Shown in pieces: positions 51,408 through 60,589 of a stretch of 64,000 bases of DNA (the first letter of the stretch is position 1; the number at the start of each line of letters is the position of its first letter). The notes beneath the pieces are model-generated. The model was not told the origin of the DNA. It did not search any database and saw only the letters and a list, made by a program, of their open reading frames with translations. This DNA is from G965230065 sp965230065 (GTDB lineage Bacteria; Bacteroidota; Bacteroidia; Cytophagales; Cyclobacteriaceae), in NCBI GenBank assembly GCA_965230065.1, contig OZ245942.1, positions 4,836,001 to 4,900,000 of the forward strand, read 5' to 3'. Position numbers and translations under genes: made by a program.

Positions 51408-51515
51408 AATGATAATTACGATTGATAAGACGAAAATACAATCAATTCTGGTAGTTTTGCCAATATTTTAATTTTTCTATAAAAAAGCTAGATTTGTATT
51501 AAGTAAAGAACGCCC

Positions 51516-53522
51516 ATGACCCAAGAAGAGGCCAAAACACAGATAGCCGAACTTACCGAAAAAATTAATTACTATAATCACAAGTATTATCAGGAGAGCG
51601 TATCTGAAATCTCTGACTACGAGTTTGATATGCTGCTCGAAAAATTAATTACCCTGGAAAATGAGTTTCCACAATTCAGGGCAGACGATTCCCCTTCCCA
51701 ACGTGTAGGCGGCACCATCACCAAAGAATTTGAAACTGTATACCATCGGTACCCCATGCTTTCGCTTAGTAATACCTATTCGGAAGAAGAATTGGCCGAG
51801 TTTGATAAAAGGGTAGATAAAGGTTTGGGTGGTCAGCCTTACGAGTATTTCTGCGAACAAAAATTTGACGGCGTTGCCATAAGCCTTACCTACGAAAATG
51901 GGGTACTCAAACAAGCTGTTACCCGGGGCGATGGTGTCCGGGGCGATAACATTACAGCCAATGCCAAAACCATCCGCACCATTCCATTAAGGATTAAGGG
52001 GGATGGTATTCCTGAAATTTTTGAAGTACGGGGCGAGGTTTTCCTTCCGCTTTCTTCATTCAATCGGCTGAATGAAGAAAAACAGAAAGCCGGAGAGCCA
52101 CTGCTGGCCAATCCACGCAATGCGGCCTCCGGTACGCTGAAAATGCAAGATTCCTCAGTGGTAGCAAAACGCAATCTGGATTGTTATATCTATTCGCTGA
52201 TTGGTGAAAATATTCCCGTAAGCAAACACGAAGAAGCCATTCATTTACTGGAAAAATGGGAATTTAACGTATCGCCTACCTACCAAAAGTGTAAGACAGT
52301 TGATGAAATATTCCGCTACATCAACGAGTGGGAGGAAAAGCGTTTGACTTTGCCTTTGGGCACCGACGGCGTGGTTATCAAAATAAACAGTTTTCATCAG
52401 CAGGAAGAACTGGGCTATACGGCCAAAAGCCCCCGCTGGGCCATTGCCTACAAATACAAAGCGCAAAACGCGGCCACTACGTTGGAAGATGTAAGCTTTC
52501 AGGTAGGCCGGACCGGGGCCATCACACCGGTTGCACACCTCAAGCCTGTACTGCTTGCAGGTACGGTTGTGAAGCGGGCATCTTTGCACAATGCCAATGA
52601 AATTGAACGCCTGGACTTGCACATGGGCGATACCGTTTTTGTAGAAAAAGGCGGGGATATTATTCCCAAAGTAACCGGGGTAGACGAAAACAAAAGAAAG
52701 TCCGGAAGTAAACCCATTGAATTCATCACCCACTGCCCGGAATGCGGGACACAATTGGTAAGAAATGAAGGGGAAGTCCAGCATTTTTGCCCCAATGTGA
52801 AAGGATGTCCTCCTCAGATAAAAGGGCGAATAGAGCATTTCATCCAGCGCAGGGCCATGAATATTGACAGCCTGGGAAAAGAAACCATCAGCCTTTTGTT
52901 TGAAAAAGGATTGGTAAAAACCCCTGCTGACCTGTACAAACTCACTTTTGATGATATTTACCAGTTGGAAGGTTTTAAAGAGCAGTCTACCCAAAACCTC
53001 CTCAACGGAATAGCAGCTTCTAAACAGATCCCTCTCGAAAATGTTTTATTTGCATTGGGCATTCGCTACGTGGGCCGCACAGTAGCCGAAAAGCTGGCAC
53101 AGCACTTCAAAAACATCAGTCGCCTGGCTGAAGCTTCTTTTGAAGAACTGATAGAAGTGCCTGAAATTGGCGAAAGAATTGCCCAAAGTGTAGTCGCTGT
53201 TTTTCAGGATGAAACCTTTCGTCAGATGATTGACGAACTGAAAAAGTCGGGCTTACAATTTGAAATTCATGAAGAAGTAAAGGAAAGTAGTACATTAGCT
53301 GGGAAATCTTTTGTAATTTCGGGTGTTTTTACTTCCTTCAGCCGTGATGAACTGAAAGATAAAATAAAAGCCAACGGCGGAAAAGTACTTTCTGGGGTTT
53401 CGGGTAACCTGGACTACCTGCTGGCTGGTGATAATATGGGGCCAGCCAAACGGCAAAAGGCAGAGAAATTAGGTGTAGTGATAATATCTGAAGAGGATTT
53501 TAAGGAAATGATTCATTTGTAA
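51516..53522 (+). CDS. ligA: NAD-dependent DNA ligase LigA
   Basis: LigA seals nicks in replication and repair. At 668 residues it is full length. The adenylation domain has the catalytic Lys116 in EQKFDGVAISL, then RGDGVRGDNIT and NPRNAASGTLK. The OB domain is followed by a four-Cys zinc finger (CPECGTQL, CPNVKGC near 410-435), HhH repeats (YQLEGF, LFALGIRYVG, VPEIGERIA) and a C-terminal BRCT domain (LAGKSFVISGVFTSFSRDEL). It probably shares a transcript with the small gene that follows 14 bases later. Confidence 0.97.
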   Translation: MTQEEAKTQIAELTEKINYYNHKYYQESVSEISDYEFDMLLEKLITLENEFPQFRADDSPSQRVGGTITKEFETVYHRYPMLSLSNTYSEEELAEFDKRVDKGLGGQPYEYFCEQKFDGVAISLTYENGVLKQAVTRGDGVRGDNITANAKTIRTIPLRIKGDGIPEIFEVRGEVFLPLSSFNRLNEEKQKAGEPLLANPRNAASGTLKMQDSSVVAKRNLDCYIYSLIGENIPVSKHEEAIHLLEKWEFNVSPTYQKCKTVDEIFRYINEWEEKRLTLPLGTDGVVIKINSFHQQEELGYTAKSPRWAIAYKYKAQNAATTLEDVSFQVGRTGAITPVAHLKPVLLAGTVVKRASLHNANEIERLDLHMGDTVFVEKGGDIIPKVTGVDENKRKSGSKPIEFITHCPECGTQLVRNEGEVQHFCPNVKGCPPQIKGRIEHFIQRRAMNIDSLGKETISLLFEKGLVKTPADLYKLTFDDIYQLEGFKEQSTQNLLNGIAASKQIPLENVLFALGIRYVGRTVAEKLAQHFKNISRLAEASFEELIEVPEIGERIAQSVVAVFQDETFRQMIDELKKSGLQFEIHEEVKESSTLAGKSFVISGVFTSFSRDELKDKIKANGGKVLSGVSGNLDYLLAGDNMGPAKRQKAEKLGVVIISEEDFKEMIHL

Positions 53523-53536
53523 TAGGCAAATACTGC

Positions 53537-54058
53537 ATGTTAGTAATTACTAAAAAAATAATCAGTTACCGCTTGCCATCTATTATCAAGAAAGGCAGCA
53601 TAGAAAGGACAAACGTCGTTGACTATAACGAAGCCCATGAGATTGGAGTGCTGGCTACTTTGCATAACTATGAGAAACAGCAGGTTATCCGAAGTTTTAT
53701 TGAGCAACTTCAGGCTGACGATAAAAAAGTGAAAGTGCTTTGCTACGATACCCGCAAAGAAAAAACCAAAATTTTCGGATTTGATACATTCACCAAACGA
53801 GACATTTCCTTTGGGGGTAAATTTTCCAACAGTGATGTAATTGATTTCATAGGGATGAAATTTGACTTTTTATTCCATATTGATTTTGAATCGGATGTTA
53901 TCATGAATAAAATCCTGGCCCTCAGTCAGGCCCATTGTCGCATTGGGCGCTATAACGAAGACCAAACTCCCTTTTATGAATTAATGATTGATGCAAAAAA
54001 CGTGGATGAACTCTATGATGAAATGTACCGCTACACCAAAATACTGAAAGGCCATTAA
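53537..54058 (+). CDS. Conserved Bacteroidota hypothetical protein (DUF6913-like)
   Basis: A 173-residue soluble alpha/beta protein with no signal peptide. Features seen are an EIGVLATLHNYEKQQVIRSF stretch, VLCYDTRKEKTKIFGFDTF, and FDFLFHIDFESDVIMNKILA followed by SQAHCRIGRYN. I believe this is the family annotated as DUF6913 in Cytophagales, but I cannot confirm it without a search. It begins 14 bases after ligA in the same direction, which suggests a shared transcript. Function unknown. Confidence 0.65.
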   Translation: MLVITKKIISYRLPSIIKKGSIERTNVVDYNEAHEIGVLATLHNYEKQQVIRSFIEQLQADDKKVKVLCYDTRKEKTKIFGFDTFTKRDISFGGKFSNSDVIDFIGMKFDFLFHIDFESDVIMNKILALSQAHCRIGRYNEDQTPFYELMIDAKNVDELYDEMYRYTKILKGH

Positions 54059-54268
54059 GCTTTTTGCTAAAACTTGAACTTTCAACCACTGGGAAGATGG
54101 TTTGTCGCAGTGGATATTGAAGCACACCACCACAAAAGCCTTGTCAAAATTTTTATGAAAATAAAGGTTAACCCCTATGAAAATGGTGGTTTTCCTCTAT
54201 TGGAGTACCGGAGGGCAACAATTACATTTGTTTAAACCCTTACTTCTGCACTTCAAACTTTTATAGCC

Positions 54269-54664
54269 ATGAAATTTTTTTCGCTCTTTGTGCTGCTCAT
54301 CCCCCTGTTACATACTGCCTGTTCTAACACTACCTCCCCTGACAAACTGATTGGAACCTGGCAAATTGCTCAAAACCAACAAATCAAAGGTGTTTTTAAA
54401 GCCAATAATACCTATCAACTCGATATGGATGGTGATGGGAATACCGAAATTGAAGGTGTATATTCCATCCACGGCAGCCGTGTTGCCATGAGCGATTTAA
54501 AAGGAAAATCTGCTTGTGATAGCGAACTGATTGGCATTTACAGGTTCGAAATAACCGATGATACCCTCACTTTTACGCCCATTGCAGAGGGTTGTGATGA
54601 ACGCAAAAGCAATACAAGCTTAAGGTGGGTAAAGTTACCCGGCAGAATGACAGCGATGGAGTAG
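54269..54664 (+). CDS. Small lipocalin-like lipoprotein
   Basis: A 131-residue lipoprotein (MKFFSLFVLLIPLLHTAC, lipidated Cys18). The mature part begins DKLIGTWQI and has alternating strands (QIKGVFKANNTYQLDMDGDGN, RVAMSDLKG, GIYRFEITDDTLTFTPI), the pattern of lipocalin-like domains often annotated in Bacteroidota. Two Cys residues (CDSELIG, EGCDER) could form a disulfide. The 210 bases before it hold no gene. Function unknown. Confidence 0.65.
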   Translation: MKFFSLFVLLIPLLHTACSNTTSPDKLIGTWQIAQNQQIKGVFKANNTYQLDMDGDGNTEIEGVYSIHGSRVAMSDLKGKSACDSELIGIYRFEITDDTLTFTPIAEGCDERKSNTSLRWVKLPGRMTAME

Positions 54665-54738
54665 AATTTGCAACTTTTTTTAGATGGCTGAGGTTTTTAT
54701 ATTCGGGTACAGTTGATTTAATTAAGTGTTGCATCATT

Positions 54739-54957
54739 ATGAAAATAACATTAGACATCAAGGACGATAAAGCAATTGCCTTTCTCAACTTTATCAAAAG
54801 TCTGGATTTTATTCAGGTTCATACACAGGAAGACTACGAGGAGCCTACCAAAGAAGAAATTCTGGAAAGTATCAAGCAAGGAATGAGTGAAGTGCAACTG
54901 CATCAGGAAGGTAAAATAAAGCTGCAATCTGCCAGGGGTTTTCTCGATGAAATTTGA
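54739..54957 (+). CDS. Antitoxin-like protein of RelBE-type pair
   Basis: A 72-residue protein from the ATG at 54739 (the frame extends upstream without support). It begins MKITLDIKDDKAIAFLNFIKSL, a ribbon-helix-helix-like or DUF2683-like start, and continues with an acidic linker EDYEEPTKEEILESIKQGM and a C-terminal tail ending SARGFLDEI. The gene overlaps the following RelE-like toxin gene by 11 bases, as expected for a type II pair. Confidence 0.75.
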   Translation: MKITLDIKDDKAIAFLNFIKSLDFIQVHTQEDYEEPTKEEILESIKQGMSEVQLHQEGKIKLQSARGFLDEI

Positions 54958-55275
54958 TGTATTAACCACTTCCGAATTTAAGAAGTCTTCAAAAAGACTT
55001 ATCAAGAAATACAAATCCCTCAAAAATGAAATACTTGATTTGATTCCTTCTTTAGAAGAAAATCCCACCCAAGGAACATCTATTGTTGGCGATTGCTATA
55101 AAATACGAATAGCAATTAAATCTAAAAGAAGAGGAAATCTGGAGGAGCAAGGATAATTACTTGTGTGAAAGTAATAGACCGCAACGTTTTTTTGCTGACG
55201 ATTTTTGATAAATCGGAAAAAAACAATATTACTGATGCAGATCTGAAAACTTTGATGAAACAAATTCCTGAATAG
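54947..55275 (+). pseudogene. RelE/ParE-like toxin, frameshifted
   Basis: The first frame gives MKFDVLTTSEFKKSSKRLIKKYKSLKNEIL to KIRIAIKSKRRG and then runs into a stop at 55154. The expected continuation, KSGGARIITCVKVIDRN, then VFLLTIFDKSEKNNITDADL, lies in the next frame and ends at 55275. Adding one A to the AAA run at 55135-55137 restores the full toxin of about 109 residues. So the toxin is inactive, phase-variable or affected by a sequence error. The antitoxin gene is intact. Confidence 0.78.
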
Positions 55276-55304
55276 AAAGAATATTTGATAAACTCAAATA
55301 AATC

Positions 55305-55859
55305 TTAAGGACATTGAAAATCTTTGGGAATATCATCAGCACTAAAAGTATAGTGTGATTCAATAATTTTATACTTGGTATGATCTGATTTGCACATTAT
55401 ACAATGCCATGAATCCCATCCACCAGCCATGTCAATGTCAAGTGGAGGCATTCTTCCATCTTTTCCAAGTTGCAAAATCAAGTCTCTTTCCATAAGTTCC
55501 TTTTTTAATTCTTCACTTGCTGTCTTTTCGTCTGAATAGTATAATGCTACATTGTCAAACGCACCAACTTCAAAGTACTTATACCTAAATGGCATCTGCC
55601 GAATTTCAAGTGGTCTACTGGAAATATATATTGAGAATATTAGCAAAGAATCATATGTGGGAAGATTCTTTAAATCAACCTTAAAGTAAATATTACGATC
55701 AGCATCATTAAGGCTCCGATAGTTGATCACATACTCCTTTACAATTGCGTCTACTGAGGCAATAGGACTATCATCTGAATCACTATTGTCTTTTTTAATG
55801 TTGCATGAAAAGCAGCATAATAAAAAAAAACAAAGGATATTATTCGTTATTTTACCCAT
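55305..55859 (-). CDS. Hypothetical lipoprotein
   Basis: A 184-residue lipoprotein with a Cys-rich signal (FFLLCCFSC, lipidated Cys19). After an acidic Ser/Asp linker (KKDNSDSDDSP) the chain has strands such as NIYFKVDLKNLPTYDSLLIFSIY and a C-terminal WHCIMCKSDH motif. I do not recognise the family. It is AT-rich, convergent with the toxin pair, and placed 44 bases downstream of nuoK; it is probably an accessory gene. Confidence 0.55.
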   Translation of the reverse strand: MGKITNNILCFFLLCCFSCNIKKDNSDSDDSPIASVDAIVKEYVINYRSLNDADRNIYFKVDLKNLPTYDSLLIFSIYISSRPLEIRQMPFRYKYFEVGAFDNVALYYSDEKTASEELKKELMERDLILQLGKDGRMPPLDIDMAGGWDSWHCIMCKSDHTKYKIIESHYTFSADDIPKDFQCP

Positions 55860-55903
55860 AGGGTATAAAAGAGATTGTCATACATTTTACTTCCGGAAGG
55901 TAC

Positions 55904-56209
55904 TCACCCTTTCATTTCATGCACCTCATCCGGCTCAGAGGTTTTGTAATAATGATAAACCCGCAAAACAATGGCCATGGCGATGGCTACTTCGGATGCT
56001 GCCACCACAATTACAAACAAAGAAAATACCTGTCCTTGTAAAAGCTGAGGATCGTAACGGCTGAAGGCAATCAGGTTGATATTGGCCGCGTTCAGGATGA
56101 GTTCTATCCCAATCAGGATGACGATCGCGTTTTTTTTGGTAATAACGATGGTGAGGCCCACGCACAGCAAAAACGCACTTAAAATCAGGTAATGCTCCAA
56201 AGGAATCAT
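55904..56209 (-). CDS. nuoK: NADH-quinone oxidoreductase subunit K, orphan copy
   Basis: A 101-residue membrane protein with three transmembrane helices. The conserved helix-two Glu is in IVILIGIELILNAANINLIAF, and the helix-three Glu is in VIVVAASEVAIAMAIVL. These are the proton-channel residues of NuoK in respiratory complex I. The start codon is MIPLEHYLILSAF at 56209. No other nuo gene is near: neighbours are a hypothetical lipoprotein and an outer-membrane protein, which is unusual because nuoK normally lies between nuoJ and nuoL. Confidence 0.88.
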   Translation of the reverse strand: MIPLEHYLILSAFLLCVGLTIVITKKNAIVILIGIELILNAANINLIAFSRYDPQLLQGQVFSLFVIVVAASEVAIAMAIVLRVYHYYKTSEPDEVHEMKG

Positions 56210-56267
56210 TCGGAATGGTTAATTTTTCCAACTAAAAACACAACACCATAAACTTTAAACATCTGAC

Positions 56268-56909
56268 TCAGTCAAAATATCCAAACTTAAAAGTTAACAC
56301 TCCAGCCAATCCTGACAGGTTGGCGTTTGATATGCCTGGTGTTTCAGCCCCTGTTACTACCCTCAGACTGGCACCGGCCCCAATCCTGAAAAAGTCGGTA
56401 ATGTTCATTTCTACATTGGCCGCCGGTTCAAATATAAAAAAGCCACTCTTTCCGTATCTTTTCTTATTGTTTGCGGTTTGTGCCACAGTGCCACCTCCGA
56501 TGAGGGTATTGAAAGTGTAATGAAAAAGCTTGTCTGAATTTAAGGTGTATTCTGCCACAAACCCACCGTAACTTACTGCATAATGAAGGTTCGCATCTAC
56601 AGGCGCGCCAGTAGCTATGTCATTTTCATCAACTTCAATGCCTTCACCCAAAAGGCCATAAATACCGGCACCAAGCATAAATTTCTTGTTAACAAACCAA
56701 CCGCCATAACCACCCAGAAAGGTCGCGAAATTTCTTCCAATACTTGAGAATTTGACAACTGGTCCACCATAACCACCCGAATGGATAACAGCGAATTTTT
56801 TGGTCAGGGTTTCCTGTCCGCTTTCAGGGATTTGTTGTTGTGCAAGAACGATGGTAGCATTAAAAAAACAAAAAGCAAATACAAAAGTTTGCCAACTGCG
56901 GTAGTACAT
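56268..56909 (-). CDS. Hypothetical outer-membrane beta-barrel protein
   Basis: A 213-residue exported protein: signal peptide about 1-23 (ending IVLAQ), then glycine-rich amphipathic strands (AVIHSGGYGGPVVKFSS, NFATFLGGYGGWFVNKKFMLGAGIYGLLGEG, GGFVAEYTL, FFRIGAGASLRVVTG) and an aromatic C-terminus FKFGYFD, which is typical of outer-membrane barrels. An 8-10 strand barrel is likely. Function unknown; it lies 58 bases upstream of the nuoK start, in the same direction. Confidence 0.65.
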   Translation of the reverse strand: MYYRSWQTFVFAFCFFNATIVLAQQQIPESGQETLTKKFAVIHSGGYGGPVVKFSSIGRNFATFLGGYGGWFVNKKFMLGAGIYGLLGEGIEVDENDIATGAPVDANLHYAVSYGGFVAEYTLNSDKLFHYTFNTLIGGGTVAQTANNKKRYGKSGFFIFEPAANVEMNITDFFRIGAGASLRVVTGAETPGISNANLSGLAGVLTFKFGYFD

Positions 56910-57047
56910 GGTTAATTATTTGTTACGAGAAAATGTTGTCTTCCAGTGGTTCTGAACAGTGATGTTCAAAAGTAATCATTTTATATAATAATCTCCATCA
57001 TAAGCACAAGCATATGTGTTTCCTGGAAATTGCTGACTGGAAAAATA

Positions 57048-58268
57048 CTAAGCATTAAGAATGATGCGGAAGGTGGTTCCTACATTGATTTCCGAGCTTT
57101 TTACAAATAATTTCCCTTTGTGGTAATGCTCGATGATGCGCTGTGCCAGCGAAAGGCCCAGGCCCCAGCCCCGTCGCTTGGTGGTATACCCCGGCGTAAA
57201 AACCTGATTGATTTTTGATTTGGGTATGCCTTTGCCCGTATCTGTAATGTCCACCCATATCTTATCGTCCCCGCTTTTTTGCAGGCTGATGATAAGTGTA
57301 CCCCTGCCACTCATGGCATCAATGGCATTTTTGCTGATATTTTCAATTACCCAGTCAAATAGTGGTTTGTTGATACGGGCTTGCAGGCATTCAGCCTCGG
57401 CTTTTAATTGGATATTGACTTTTGAGGAGATGCGGTTTTGTAAATATGCAATCGTCTCGGCAATTACTCCATATAGGTTTTCCTCTTTGAGGGTAGGAAG
57501 AGAGCCAATGCTGGAAAACCGGGAAGTAATCATTTCCAGGCGGTGGATATCCTTCTCCAGTTCGGTGATGATATGGCCTTCATATTTTTCAGGTTCGGTT
57601 TTAAAATACTCAATCCAGGCCATGAGCGACGACAGGGGGGTGCCCAACTGGTGGGCGGTTTCTTTGGCCATTCCCGCCCACACCCGGTTTTGTTCGGCCG
57701 TTTTAGAATAACTAAAAATTACATAAGCGAGGATGGCAAATCCGGCGATAACGGACAATTGCACATAAGGATAATATTTGAGTTGTGTGAGTAAGTATGA
57801 ATTTTTGTAATACACGTACTGTGACTCATAAACTTCACCATTGGGCAGCCTGAGTTCGATAAGAATCGGGTTATGCTCTTCGCGCATGGTAGCCAGCACG
57901 GGGGCAGCCAGCCTGTTTTTTTCTTCCTGACTTAATGAGTCTGGAATGGCTACTTCCAGATTTCTGCTAAACATATAGTCGTTATTGCTATTGACCAGAA
58001 TGGAAGGAATATTGGTATTGGGTACAATAATTTCCTGGTTCAGAAAAGTGATCTCACTGCTGTTATCTTCGTTGGCAGTGTACTCAATACTGCGTGCATA
58101 CAAATTGATAAGTCGTTCTTCCCGTTCTTTCAGTTCTTCTACCAGCAAATCGGTGTAATAGATAGAGCCAGCCGCAATGATGATAGATATACCAATGACC
58201 AGGTATTTGATGGTGTTTTTTTGCTGGTACAGGTTGATAATGCCAGCGTCTTTGAAAGGGTTACTCAT
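57048..58268 (-). CDS. Sensor histidine kinase
   Basis: A 406-residue membrane kinase: transmembrane helices at about 22-41 and 168-187 around a periplasmic sensor of about 125 residues, then a dimerisation domain with the phospho-accepting His206 in AKETAHQLGTPLSSL. The ATPase domain follows with N-box ENISKNAIDAM, G1 box DITDTGKGIP and G2 box GWGLGLSLAQRII. No response regulator lies next to it. It is the last gene of a leftward run with an ABC exporter, so it may sense the state of the envelope or the exported substrate. Confidence 0.92.
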   Translation of the reverse strand: MSNPFKDAGIINLYQQKNTIKYLVIGISIIIAAGSIYYTDLLVEELKEREERLINLYARSIEYTANEDNSSEITFLNQEIIVPNTNIPSILVNSNNDYMFSRNLEVAIPDSLSQEEKNRLAAPVLATMREEHNPILIELRLPNGEVYESQYVYYKNSYLLTQLKYYPYVQLSVIAGFAILAYVIFSYSKTAEQNRVWAGMAKETAHQLGTPLSSLMAWIEYFKTEPEKYEGHIITELEKDIHRLEMITSRFSSIGSLPTLKEENLYGVIAETIAYLQNRISSKVNIQLKAEAECLQARINKPLFDWVIENISKNAIDAMSGRGTLIISLQKSGDDKIWVDITDTGKGIPKSKINQVFTPGYTTKRRGWGLGLSLAQRIIEHYHKGKLFVKSSEINVGTTFRIILNA

Positions 58269-58350
58269 GATACTATTAAAAAATGGAAGCGTGTGACAGC
58301 ACTCATGCTATCTTAACGTAAGATAATCAAATTTCATTATGCGGATTTAT

Positions 58351-59679
58351 TTATCTATTTGAAAACAACCACTTGCCCAAAGTACGGTAACTGATTTTAG
58401 TACCATGAATCAAAATACCCACCCTGTAGATACGGCTGGCAATCCAGGTAGTAAAGATAAAGCCCCCAACGAGCAAAACCATGGATAAAATGAGCTGCCA
58501 CAACGGTACGCCAAAGGGAATGCGCATCATCATGATGATAGGGGAGGTAAAAGGGATAAGTGAAGTCCATATCGCCAACTTGCCGTCAGGGTCCTGGAGC
58601 ACGGCAGTAAGAATAATAATGGAAAAAATTAATGGGGCAGAGATGGGCAGTGTAAATTGCTGGGAGTCAGTGTCGGTATCGGATGCAGAGCCTACCGCGG
58701 CAAAAAGGGCAGCGTATAACAGATAGCCACCCAAAAAATAATAAATAAACAGGGCCAGGATACCCACTACATCTACCGTATCAAGCACTTCGGTAATTCC
58801 TTTCCTGAATTCTGTACCAAACGCAACACCCGCATTTTGGGGTTGGGCCATCATTTGGGCTTCGGCTATTTCGGTTAAATTTCCCCCGCCTGTTACCAGC
58901 ATGGTCAGGCCAACAATAGAGATAGTAAACAATACCCAAAGCATAAACTGGGTAAGCCCTACCAGCGCCACACCGATGATCTTACCAGTCATGAGTTGAA
59001 AAGGCCGTACCGAAGAAATGATAATTTCTACAATTCTGTTAGATTTTTCTTCAATCACTCCCCGCATTACCTGGGCACCATATAAAAAAATGAATCCGTA
59101 AATCAGGAATGCCCCGATATAACCTACGGCAGTGGCCAGTCCCGAATCCCCTTTTTGTTCACCATCACCGGTCAGGTTAATGGTTTTCAGGTTTACATGG
59201 GTTTCAAGGCTGTCGAGGGTAGCTTTGCTAACGCCGGAATCCTGTAGCTTAATATCTTTGATATTTTGCTCGAGCATGCGCTGAATATTGTGCAGGAGGG
59301 CAATGCTGGGGCTGGTTTCTGAGTAGAAGGTAATGCCTTCGGGATTGTGTATATCGATGTTTGGCGGAATATACAGCAAACCATACCGATAGCTTTGGGG
59401 CAGATCTGCTTTGGCCATCTCTACAGTGAGTGTTACCTTTTCGTACCTTATATTGTCAGTCTTTTCCGGGGCGTCATTTTGTGTTTTTTCAGCCAGCAAT
59501 CCACTTTCATCTATAATGGCAATCACTTTTTCTTCCGAAACATCAGAGGCGGCAATCCATATGGGTACGATGATAATACCGGCAAAAATAAGTGGCCCCA
59601 GGATGGTCATCACGATGAAGGATTTTTTGCGTACCCGGGTGAGGTATTCCCTTCCAATAATGAGTAGGATTTTTTGCAT
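58351..59679 (-). CDS. ABC-2 type transporter permease, NatB-like
   Basis: A 442-residue permease with one N-terminal helix (FIVMTILGPLIFAGIIIVPIWIA), a long extracytoplasmic domain (about 50-180) and five or six C-terminal helices including YIGAFLIYGFIFLYGAQVMRG and VLFTISIVGLTMLV. This layout fits NatB-like sodium or drug exporters of the ABC-2 class. It starts one base after the ATPase stop, so the two are coupled. Confidence 0.88.
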   Translation of the reverse strand: MQKILLIIGREYLTRVRKKSFIVMTILGPLIFAGIIIVPIWIAASDVSEEKVIAIIDESGLLAEKTQNDAPEKTDNIRYEKVTLTVEMAKADLPQSYRYGLLYIPPNIDIHNPEGITFYSETSPSIALLHNIQRMLEQNIKDIKLQDSGVSKATLDSLETHVNLKTINLTGDGEQKGDSGLATAVGYIGAFLIYGFIFLYGAQVMRGVIEEKSNRIVEIIISSVRPFQLMTGKIIGVALVGLTQFMLWVLFTISIVGLTMLVTGGGNLTEIAEAQMMAQPQNAGVAFGTEFRKGITEVLDTVDVVGILALFIYYFLGGYLLYAALFAAVGSASDTDTDSQQFTLPISAPLIFSIIILTAVLQDPDGKLAIWTSLIPFTSPIIMMMRIPFGVPLWQLILSMVLLVGGFIFTTWIASRIYRVGILIHGTKISYRTLGKWLFSNR

Positions 59680-59680
59680 A

Positions 59681-60589
59681 TTATTGGTCTTTTACCAGGG
59701 TGATAAAAATGTCATTGATACTCGGCAACACTTCCTTAAAAGCACGAATTTCAGCATTTTTTTCAATAAACGCCGATAAAAGCCGGTCAGGGCTTTCTCC
59801 GTTATCCAACCTTACTGTAGTTTCAAAAGTGCCTTCTTCCTGTAAAAGTGTGCTTAATACAGAAAAATTATCAGGCACCGCTGCCACTTCATTTTTATGA
59901 ACGATACAATAGGTATTGGATTTATACTGGCTTTTTATGTCTTTTTTTAGCCCTTCCAATACTTTTTCAGATTTATTAATCAATGCGATGTGGCTACACA
60001 ACTCTTCTACTGATTCCATGCGGTGGGTAGAAAAAATAATGGTTTTTCCCTGCGCTTGCAGCGCCCTTATTTCATCTTTAATCAGGTTAGTATTCACCGG
60101 GTCAAATCCGCTGAAAGGCTCATCCAGGATAATCAGGTCGGGTTCATGCACTACAGTGGCTATGAACTGTATTTTTTGCTGCATTCCCTTTGAAAGGTCT
60201 TCTATGCGCTTGTTGTCCCAGTCTGTAATTTCCAGTCTTTGGAACCATTTGCGTATGCGGGTAACGGCTTCATGGGTGTTCATGCCTTTCAGCCTGGCCA
60301 GGTACACCAATTGCTCGGTTACTTTCATTTTTTTGTACAAGCCCCTTTCTTCGGGCAAGTAACCAATTTCACGAATATGCGCAGGTTTAAGCCGCTGGTT
60401 GTTGATCAGGATTTCTCCCTGGTCAGCAGCGATGATCTGATTGATAATTCTGATGAGGGTGGTTTTCCCGGCACCATTTGGCCCCAAAAGGCCATAGACA
60501 GATTGTTTTGGGACGGCAATACTTACATTGCGGAGTGCCTGGTGATTTGCATAGCTTTTGGATACATCCCTGGCTTGGAGAACGTTCAA
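59681..60589 (-). CDS. ABC transporter ATPase, NatA-like
   Basis: A 302-residue ATPase: Walker A GPNGAGKTT at 36-44, Q-loop region GYLPEERGLYKKM, signature DLSKGMQQKIQ, Walker B LIILDEPFSGFDP, and FSTHRM with the H-loop. The C-terminal about 80 residues form the extra domain of NatA-like exporters (NTYCIVHKNEVAAVPDNFSVL). It pairs with the permease at 58351, and its start abuts the stop of the preceding gene. Confidence 0.93.
   Translation of the reverse strand: MNVLQARDVSKSYANHQALRNVSIAVPKQSVYGLLGPNGAGKTTLIRIINQIIAADQGEILINNQRLKPAHIREIGYLPEERGLYKKMKVTEQLVYLARLKGMNTHEAVTRIRKWFQRLEITDWDNKRIEDLSKGMQQKIQFIATVVHEPDLIILDEPFSGFDPVNTNLIKDEIRALQAQGKTIIFSTHRMESVEELCSHIALINKSEKVLEGLKKDIKSQYKSNTYCIVHKNEVAAVPDNFSVLSTLLQEEGTFETTVRLDNGESPDRLLSAFIEKNAEIRAFKEVLPSINDIFITLVKDQ

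Noticed and set aside
52245..52994. 249-residue reverse-strand open frame opposite ligA
   Set aside because: It lies entirely antisense to the conserved ligA coding sequence, with no signal peptide or recognisable motif.
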